Both the position numbers and the translations under genes were made by a program. A stretch of DNA of 6,268 nt from Brevundimonas sp. Lineage in GTDB: Bacteria > Pseudomonadota > Alphaproteobacteria > Caulobacterales > Caulobacteraceae. The notes beneath the pieces were generated by a model. The model made no database searches. It was given only the letters and a program-made list of their open reading frames with translations, and was not told where the DNA came from. Below are positions 1 through 4,331 of this stretch, piece after piece. The stretch spans positions 1 to 6,268 of the forward strand of contig QFQU01000030.1 in assembly GCA_003248965.1 (NCBI GenBank), in the 5' to 3' direction. Within the stretch, counting starts at the first letter, position 1, and each line of letters opens with the position of its first letter.

Positions 1-81
1 TCCGGGCAAAACGCGAGCATCAGGCCGCAGCCGTTTGCCGGGCACCAGGCGCAGCGCATCGGTGGGGGCTTCATTGCTCAC
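1..81 (-). CDS. N-terminal start of next operon gene (runs off left edge), GTG start
   Basis: The frame starts with GTG at 81, overlapping the upstream TGA by 4 nt (GTGA), with AGGAG 8 nt upstream. It is open to the window edge and shows 27 residues beginning VSNEAPTDALRLVPGKRL. This is too short to identify. A competing ATG at 74 in another frame is also open and would encode a Cys-rich start (MRCAWCPANGCG), but its distance to AGGAG is 15 nt, which is poor. The GTG frame is preferred. Confidence 0.6.
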   Translation of the reverse strand, partial: MSNEAPTDALRLVPGKRLRPDARVLPG

Positions 82-566
82 TTCTGTGTCTCCTGCTGTA
101 GGGCGCGGAAGTTTGAGGCCGCTTCATCAAGTTCGACCGCTTCGTTTGATCCGCGATCAGTCAGAGCAACCCTCGCCCCTCCCGATACCGGGAAGCCGTA
201 GCGGTGAAGAGCATCGACGAGGCGACCACCAGCCTTCGCCAGCCTATCCGCTCGGGCTTCGGCTGCGCTGGCGCGGGCATCGAACTCGCGGATGTTTTCG
301 TCGTGGATGCGAGCAGACCGGATCGCGGCGGCCTGCCACCGTTCCAACTCCGCGATCCTGGTTTGAGCGGATGCGGCGGTGACTGCTGTGGTATTGAGCG
401 CCTTCAAAACTCCGCGCACGGCAGATTCGGACCGATCCCGCACAGGAATAGTGTTGTTTTGCATTTCTCGGCGAACGATTTTCGCCAAGGACTGAACCAA
501 TAGCGCTTCGTCGACGCCAACAGGCCTGCCTCCCAGCCCCGACGTGTTCGCGTTAGAGGGAGTCAT
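78..566 (-). CDS. Hypothetical phage protein with central coiled coil, 162 aa
   Basis: The ATG at 566 overlaps the upstream stop (ATGA), with AAGGA about 9 nt upstream. An alternative start at 614 would intrude on the upstream gene. After a polar N-terminus (SNANTSGLGG), residues about 18-35 form a helix (VDEALLVQSLAKIVRREM). Residues about 62-120 form a long Ala/Arg/Glu-rich heptad-like helix (TRIAELERWQAAAIRSARI continuing to ADRLAKAGGRLVDALHRY), a likely coiled coil. A Gly-containing turn (GFPVSGGARVALTDRG) and a final acidic helix follow. There are no cysteines, no signal and no membrane segment. Oligomerisation is likely; no family or function is recognised. Confidence 0.8.
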   Translation of the reverse strand: MTPSNANTSGLGGRPVGVDEALLVQSLAKIVRREMQNNTIPVRDRSESAVRGVLKALNTTAVTAASAQTRIAELERWQAAAIRSARIHDENIREFDARASAAEARADRLAKAGGRLVDALHRYGFPVSGGARVALTDRGSNEAVELDEAASNFRALQQETQK

Positions 567-733
567 ATCGTGGTGTCCTTCTTGAATGGACGCGAGCGAC
601 ACAGCGCAGGGCATCCACAGTGGTTACAGGCGCACCAGACGTTCTCTTGTCGGTTTCCGCAGCGAACGCAGGCGGCACGAACAGGCCAACGTCCCAGCGT
701 CAGCCACCAGGCGACTGATCGGAACACCTTCAC
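563..733 (-). CDS. Small Cys-rich (zinc-finger-like) protein, 56 aa, GTG start
   Basis: The start is GTG at 733, overlapping the TGA of the mosaic gene by 4 nt (GTGA) and preceded by a strong GGAGGGGGGAG site. A start at 811 would overlap the upstream gene by 26 codons and is rejected. The protein begins with a hydrophobic/aromatic stretch (VFRSVAWWLTLGRWPV) and then has seven cysteines: C22-xx-C25, then C34, C36, C39, C41 and C45, with His38 (CACNHCGC). This could bind one or two zinc ions. The N-terminal stretch is too short and contains too many Arg residues to be a confident membrane anchor. I recognise no family. It ends in TGA overlapping the next ATG by 4 nt. Confidence 0.75.
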   Translation of the reverse strand: MKVFRSVAWWLTLGRWPVRAACVRCGNRQENVWCACNHCGCPALCRSRPFKKDTTI

Positions 734-2889
734 GCTCCCCCCTCCTTCGCGGCGGTCGATTTCAGGGCGGCAAGGGCTTCTTTCAGGCCAGCAATGCGGC
801 CTCGGTCCCACGCGCCATGTGTCGGGCCGGTCAGAGGCGCATTTATCTTGACCTCCAACGCCTCTACCGCGATCCGCACCCTGTCGGCATCGGCGGCGGG
901 GGTCGGGGATGGGTGGGCGTCCGATAGCGCGGCAAGACGATGAGCGGTCACGTCGAGGGTGACATACGCCTCTCGGATCATGTTCTCTTCGTCGGTTAGG
1001 TTCTCGGCTTCCAGATACTTCGGCAGGCCGTAGATCAGTTGTTCGTATGCGGCGTGCAGGTCTGATGCGATCTTGAATGCGGTGTCCGCCCGCTCCCCCG
1101 CCGCCCCTTCGTCCTGGGCCTCCATGGGGTTAACCCTCATGTATGCGTCGATGCTTTCAGGTGTGACCATAAGGTCCGTGTGGCCCGGCGACCGCGCCGA
1201 ACGAAGCAGTTCCTCCGCGTCTTTCACTGCATCTCCGTGCTTCATGGCGTCGAACGATCCGCGCGCGCCAGAATGATCTAGCAGGCGCTCCAAGATTTCT
1301 AAGGCTTTCGGTCGAACTGAGGTTTTGGCGCTCTGCGCGAGAAGGAAACTTCTGATTTCAGACCTGGCATTTTCTGTGATCGCGTAGTTGGTGTTGCCCA
1401 TGATGTAGCGGGCGTCGTCCTCAAAGGCCGTCACATTCGCCAATGCAGAATCTGCCAACTTCAACAGTCGAGTCATTTCCGCCCCTTCGTCCTGGGCCTC
1501 GGCTCGGGCGGGGGTGGTGGGAGCTAAAATGGATGCGAACGGTCCATCATATCCGCCGACTTCCTCTACGCTCTCAACGATGAAGGCCAAAAACGCCAGT
1601 TCGTTGCATTCAGGCGTTCCGGCCTTCGCTCCGATCAGCTTTTCGATGCGCTCATAAACCGCACGGCCGACCTCGCGTTCGGCGGGCCATTCATCAGAGT
1701 TGCGGCGACGCGAAATCTTGGTTCCGCACGAACACCTACGCGCGTTGAGAGAACCCCAGCCAATGACGCCTGTGCCTCCGCACTTGCACTCCTCCCCCTG
1801 CTGGCCTCCCAAGGGCGGATCGTCAGGATGCGAACAGGCAAGAACCTGATCTAGGTCTTGCGCAGATAAACCAGTTGCAAAGCTGTGCTGGCCTCCCAAG
1901 GCGAGGGGGCTGGTGGTCGCGGCAGGGTTCGAACCTGCAACCAGTCCGTTATGAGCGGACGGCTCTTCCGATTGAGCTACGCGACCCAAGGCGACGGGGC
2001 GGGCGGATAGGAGGGCGCGAAGGTCGTCTGCATCGACAGAGCATTTCGACCCAACGCGGCACGGATGCGCTAACTCGGCTTCCAACCGCGCCACCGCCTC
2101 GCGCGTCTCTCCGCTCGGTTGGGGGCGGAGGGCGGCCAAAATCGTCTGAACGATAGGCTCAATGTCGGTTTCTGACCGATTGCAGGCCTCGACGCGAATC
2201 ATCACGTCGTTGACCATGACAGGCTGACCTTTGCGCCAACCGTCCTGCATGAGCGAGTAGATCAGACCGCCTTCGCGGTGCCAGCCCGACCCGCTCGCTT
2301 CGACCGGAGCGGTGGGGGCGAGGGCGTCCATTTTCTGTGTGAATGCGAACGCTTCCTCGGCTTGCTCAATGATCTCGGCGGCTGTCCAGATGTCCTTGTG
2401 GAATCCGGGTTCATCCGTTGGAATGCCCTTTCCAATGCGCTCAGCTTCTGCGCGAAGAGAGGCAATCAAGCGCGCGCTCTCGCAATGGAACGCCAGAACG
2501 CTCAGCGGGCCGGGTGTGGGGGCGAGGCGGAAGGCGATGATGTCGTATAGTGGCGCGACGACGGGGTCTTTATGTCGGTCCCAGCCAAAGCACTCGCTGT
2601 CGAGAACCTCGCTGACGATGCCGTTTTCGAACTTCGCCTCAACAGCCTGCCCCGGCACCGGGTTCTCGCCGCCAGACCACGGCATCCAGCCGTCTGCGTC
2701 GCACTTGCGCCACCCGCTCGGGTTCCATTCGCCTCCGACAGGTCGTGCAAAGCCGAGGTAGCCGCCCCGGAACATTTCAGTGACGCGGTGAACCTCACCG
2801 GACTTGACCAAAGGGTGGTCTTCGAGGCGAACAGCATAATCACCGACCATCAGCGGGCCGGGTGTGGGGGCTTGGGTCATGTCGGTCAT
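730..2889 (-). CDS. Large mosaic phage protein, 719 aa, with embedded tRNA sequence
   Basis: The ATG at 2889 overlaps the preceding stop (ATGA) and has AGGA 9 nt upstream. A start at 3015 would cover most of the 58-residue gene and is rejected. The protein looks like a chain of small modules. Residues about 14-122 include WMPWSGGENPVPGQAVEAKF and end in DIIAFRLA, a pattern common in phage accessory proteins. Residues about 130-300 are helical segments. Residues 302-327 are translated tRNA (RVAQSEEPSAHNGLVAGSN). Residues 368-388 hold a CxC-15-CxC knuckle (KCGGTG to RRCSCG). The remainder, to 719, is helical modules. Linkers repeat: APTPGPL at 7-13 and 123-129, EAQDEGA at 464-470 and 590-596. 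The modular build recalls Ea22-like early proteins, but I cannot assign a family. RNase P release of the tRNA would cut this message. It may be a fusion or decaying gene, although no stop or frameshift is seen. Confidence 0.75.
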   Translation of the reverse strand: MTDMTQAPTPGPLMVGDYAVRLEDHPLVKSGEVHRVTEMFRGGYLGFARPVGGEWNPSGWRKCDADGWMPWSGGENPVPGQAVEAKFENGIVSEVLDSECFGWDRHKDPVVAPLYDIIAFRLAPTPGPLSVLAFHCESARLIASLRAEAERIGKGIPTDEPGFHKDIWTAAEIIEQAEEAFAFTQKMDALAPTAPVEASGSGWHREGGLIYSLMQDGWRKGQPVMVNDVMIRVEACNRSETDIEPIVQTILAALRPQPSGETREAVARLEAELAHPCRVGSKCSVDADDLRALLSARPVALGRVAQSEEPSAHNGLVAGSNPAATTSPLALGGQHSFATGLSAQDLDQVLACSHPDDPPLGGQQGEECKCGGTGVIGWGSLNARRCSCGTKISRRRNSDEWPAEREVGRAVYERIEKLIGAKAGTPECNELAFLAFIVESVEEVGGYDGPFASILAPTTPARAEAQDEGAEMTRLLKLADSALANVTAFEDDARYIMGNTNYAITENARSEIRSFLLAQSAKTSVRPKALEILERLLDHSGARGSFDAMKHGDAVKDAEELLRSARSPGHTDLMVTPESIDAYMRVNPMEAQDEGAAGERADTAFKIASDLHAAYEQLIYGLPKYLEAENLTDEENMIREAYVTLDVTAHRLAALSDAHPSPTPAADADRVRIAVEALEVKINAPLTGPTHGAWDRGRIAGLKEALAALKSTAAKEGGA
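1101..1122 (-). repeat. Exact 22-bp coding repeat, second copy (EAQDEGA linker)
   Basis: Identical to 1479-1500; encodes residues 590-596, just before the GERADTAFKIASDLHAAY helical module. Confidence 0.9.
1479..1500 (-). repeat. Exact 22-bp coding repeat, first copy (EAQDEGA linker)
   Basis: Identical to 1101-1122, 378 bp (126 codons) away and in frame. Encodes residues 464-470 of the mosaic protein, just before a new helical module (MTRLLKLADSALANV). Confidence 0.9.
1799..1814 (-). repeat. Exact 16-bp direct repeat, second copy
   Basis: Identical to 1886-1901 and encodes LGGQQ. The 87-bp spacing is 29 codons. The interval between the copies is less GC-rich than its surroundings and uses rare codons such as TTA and CTA. 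Confidence 0.9.
1886..1901 (-). repeat. Exact 16-bp direct repeat, first copy (pairs with 1799-1814)
   Basis: On the coding strand this copy reads CCTTGGGAGGCCAGCA. It encodes LGGQH and overlaps copy B of the tRNA-flanking repeat. The partner lies 87 bp downstream in the same reading frame. Confidence 0.9.
1895..1910 (-). repeat. 16-bp direct repeat abutting the tRNA CCA end (copy B)
   Basis: On the coding strand this copy reads GCCCCCTCGCCTTGGG and begins immediately after the tRNA CCA. With copy A it brackets the tRNA. It overlaps the start of a second exact 16-bp repeat (1886-1901) that recurs at 1799-1814. Confidence 0.9.
1911..1986 (-). tRNA. tRNA with CAU anticodon (Met elongator or Ile2), CCA encoded
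   Basis: The coding strand folds into a full 76-nt cloverleaf. The 7-bp acceptor is GGTCGCG/CGCGACC with no mismatch; then TA; the D-stem GCTC/GAGC with an 8-nt loop holding GG; one base; the anticodon stem GTCCG/CGGAC with loop CTCATAA; a 5-nt variable loop; the T-stem GCAGG/CCTGC with loop TTCGAAC; discriminator A; and CCA. Anticodon CAU is at 1953-1951. The first pair is G-C, so it is not an initiator tRNA. CAU can be elongator Met, or Ile2 after lysidine modification. The 4-69 pair (C-G) is Ile2-like and the 5-68 pair (G-C) is not, so identity is open. It lies in the same direction as, and inside, the 719-codon gene. Confidence 0.95.
1985..2000 (-). repeat. 16-bp direct repeat abutting the tRNA 5' end (copy A)
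   Basis: On the coding strand this copy reads GCCCCGTCGCCTTGGG. Its last two bases are the first two of the tRNA. It matches the copy at 1895-1910 at 15 of 16 positions, exactly 90 bp away, and encodes part of the PVALG linker. Confidence 0.9.
2502..2523 (-). repeat. Exact 22-bp coding repeat, second copy (APTPGPL linker)
   Basis: Identical to 2850-2871; encodes residues 123-129 and lies at the boundary after the DIIAFRL module. Confidence 0.9.
2850..2871 (-). repeat. Exact 22-bp coding repeat, first copy (APTPGPL linker)
   Basis: The 22 bases are identical to 2502-2523, 348 bp (116 codons) away in the same frame. They encode the Pro-rich linker at residues 7-13 of the mosaic protein. Conservation at nucleotide level, including third positions, implies recent duplication or recombination rather than protein-level convergence. 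Confidence 0.9.
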
Positions 2890-3062
2890 GCGCGTGAATC
2901 CTGTGATTGAGCGCGGCGCGTGGCCCAGGCCTTCGCGCGGATCGCTGCTAGCTGTTCGGGGGTCTTCGGTGCCGGGCGCCGGCGCGGGGCGCGACCGGGG
3001 ATCGGGACGCCACATTCGAGGCCGTCACACGGGGTGTGGTTGCAGACGCAAACCCAGGTCAT
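2886..3062 (-). CDS. Small Cys-rich phage protein, 58 aa
   Basis: This short ORF fills the gap between its neighbours. ATG at 3062 overlaps the upstream stop (ATGA) and TGA at 2886-2888 overlaps the next ATG by 4 nt. A purine-rich GAGG/GGGAG site lies just upstream of the start. The N-terminus MTWVCVCNHTPCDGLECG places Cys at 5, 7, 12 and 17 and His at 9, a plausible one-zinc knuckle. A basic Pro/Arg linker (RAPRRRPAPKTPEQ) and a short basic helix (LAAIRAKAWATRRAQ) follow. The layout of metal knuckle plus basic tail suggests nucleic-acid or protein binding, but I recognise no family. The 42-codon N-terminal extension of the following ORF overlaps it in another frame and is not real. Confidence 0.75.
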   Translation of the reverse strand: MTWVCVCNHTPCDGLECGVPIPGRAPRRRPAPKTPEQLAAIRAKAWATRRAQSQDSRA

Positions 3063-3226
3063 GACTCCCCCTCATTTGCGGGGCTGTCTTCTCCGGTGGC
3101 GCGGGCGCGGTTTGCGGTCATGACCTCGGGCAGCCGATCCAGGCCGACGAGGTGGATGCCGAGCGTCACGGCTTGCAGTTCAGCGATCAGCCGCGCGTTG
3201 TTGGGTTGTCCCTGCTTCTCCCCCAT
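3059..3226 (-). CDS. Hypothetical small protein, 55 aa
   Basis: The protein is unrecognised. It starts at the ATG at 3226, which overlaps the upstream TGA by one base and has GGAGG 10 nt upstream. A longer version starting at 3286 would overlap the upstream gene by 20 codons and is rejected. Residues about 10-40 (ARLIAELQAVTLGIHLVGLDRL) look like one or two amphipathic helices, followed by a polar tail (RARATGEDSPANEGES). It has no cysteines. It ends in TGA overlapping the next ATG by 4 nt. Confidence 0.7.
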   Translation of the reverse strand: MGEKQGQPNNARLIAELQAVTLGIHLVGLDRLPEVMTANRARATGEDSPANEGES

Positions 3227-3561
3227 CAGACGCGGGCCTCCGATTGGGCGCGGAGCAGCGGTTCGATCTGATCGGGCCAAATCCACCAGACCGGATAGGT
3301 GCCTTGCTCGGTGGCGCGCATGAAGTCGCCGCCGTTCCGCATCCGATTTCCGGCTTGGTCAAAGCAGAGCGCGGTGAAGTGCGGACCACGCCAGCCCTTT
3401 GTCTCGCCATGCTCGGTGTTCCGATATTGAGGATGTCGAGTCAGGGCGCGAGTAGCCCGGTTGACCCAATCCTGTTCGCTGCTGAACGACTGGCCTTCGA
3501 CCGGGATGAACGCAGCCCCTTCCAGCTTCTCGATCAACGATGTGATGGTCTGGTCAGACAT
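3226..3561 (-). CDS. Hypothetical phage protein, 111 aa, Trp-rich C-terminal half
   Basis: I do not recognise a named family. The protein starts with a helix (SDQTITSLIEKLEGA). Residues about 30-60 carry RHPQYRNTEHGETKGWRGPH, and residues about 60-111 an FTALCFDQAGNRMRNGGDFMRA stretch followed by YPVWWIWPDQI. The Gly/Asn/Arg-rich turn and the Trp cluster suggest a small beta-rich fold. Only one cysteine is present and there is no membrane segment or signal peptide. The ATG at 3561 shares its A with the methyltransferase stop (TGATG), and GGAG lies 10 nt upstream. The tight coupling means it is made together with the methyltransferase, but nothing shows a functional link. Confidence 0.8.
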   Translation of the reverse strand: MSDQTITSLIEKLEGAAFIPVEGQSFSSEQDWVNRATRALTRHPQYRNTEHGETKGWRGPHFTALCFDQAGNRMRNGGDFMRATEQGTYPVWWIWPDQIEPLLRAQSEARV

Positions 3562-4328
3562 CAGGCGGCGTCTCCCAGCAGGGATTGTTGAATGGGCTTG
3601 GTGGGGGTTGGCTCGGCGAAAAGGCGCGGTTGACGATGCGCGGCCTCAACCCGGCGGCAAGAAAGGTCGAACCAGCGTTCGTTCTGCTCGATTCCAACGA
3701 AGCGTCGACCAAGCTGAAGAGCGGCGACGCCCGTGGTTCCTGAGCCCATGAAGGGGTCGCAGATTGTTTGTCCGGGCTGTGTAAAGTCCGCCACCAGATC
3801 CATCATCAAGGGAACCGGCTTCTCAGTGGGATGCTCGCCTTGGCGGCCCGTATTCACACAATGCGTGTAGATGCCGCGCTTGCCGCCAGCGTTCCACTTC
3901 CTGTGCCCGGCCCCTGCCCAACACGTCACGAAGCACTCCGCGCCCCTCGCTGGCCCCTGTCCATTAAACCGGGGGCTAGCGTCAGGTTTGATCCAGAAAC
4001 AGGTGGTGTCCCACTTCGCTCCAGCCGCCTGCAGGTCGTCTCGCCAAGCCCTCACACCTTCTGCGAGAGTGAAAAGGATCACCCAGCCAGAAGCCGCCTT
4101 AACGCACGCGGCAGCAATGACATCTCGTGTAAGATTGATGCCGTCGAACCCCAGGTCGTCGACCATCTTTTGCCCGTCGATTCGCTTAATGCGCCCCATG
4201 GCTTTGTGAAGCTCATCCTCGTAGGGGGGATCGCTCAGCACGTGGTCGACCGAAAGCTCGGGCAGCACTTCCCGGCAATCACCCAAGATCAGACGGCAGT
4301 CGCCAATGACTTCCTCGCGGTAAGTCAT
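3561..4328 (-). CDS. Phage DNA methyltransferase (N4-cytosine/N6-adenine, beta-class order)
   Basis: The 255-residue protein would transfer a methyl group from S-adenosylmethionine to an exocyclic amino group on DNA. The catalytic motif IV DPPY is at residues 33-36, near the N-terminus. HPTEKP is at 166-171 and the SAM-binding motif I DPFMGSGTTG at 191-200, followed by the Rossmann strand and acidic residue in RRFVGIE. Catalytic motif before SAM motif is the beta-class order. GDCREVLPELS (16-26) before DPPY is typical of the family. There is no restriction endonuclease next to it, so it is probably an orphan phage enzyme for evading restriction or resetting host methylation marks. It is shorter than CcrM (about 350 residues) and lacks room for CcrM's C-terminal domain. 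Target sequence and base cannot be read from the sequence. The C-terminus has a QQSLL string resembling a sliding-clamp binding peptide. It starts 3 nt after the upstream TAG and ends in TGATG. Confidence 0.93.
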   Translation of the reverse strand: MTYREEVIGDCRLILGDCREVLPELSVDHVLSDPPYEDELHKAMGRIKRIDGQKMVDDLGFDGINLTRDVIAAACVKAASGWVILFTLAEGVRAWRDDLQAAGAKWDTTCFWIKPDASPRFNGQGPARGAECFVTCWAGAGHRKWNAGGKRGIYTHCVNTGRQGEHPTEKPVPLMMDLVADFTQPGQTICDPFMGSGTTGVAALQLGRRFVGIEQNERWFDLSCRRVEAAHRQPRLFAEPTPTKPIQQSLLGDAA

Positions 4329-4331
4329 CCT

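Noticed and set aside
1..74. Cys-rich frame starting at ATG 74 (MRCAWCPANGCG)
   Set aside because: Its start is 15 nt from the AGGAG site, while the GTG at 81 has 8-nt spacing and a GTGA overlap. Not excluded, since both frames are open to the edge.
1911..1986. Prophage attachment site at the tRNA
   Set aside because: tRNAs are common att sites, but here phage-like coding continues in one operon on both sides and no integrase or 3'-tRNA duplicate is visible in the window.
1875..2156. Plus-strand ORF containing WWSRQGSNLQPV-type peptide
   Set aside because: This peptide is the antisense translation of the tRNA, a common annotation artefact.
2890..3015. 42-codon N-terminal extension of the mosaic protein
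   Set aside because: It overlaps the 58-residue Cys-rich gene, and the ATG at 2889 has a proper 4-nt overlap and Shine-Dalgarno.
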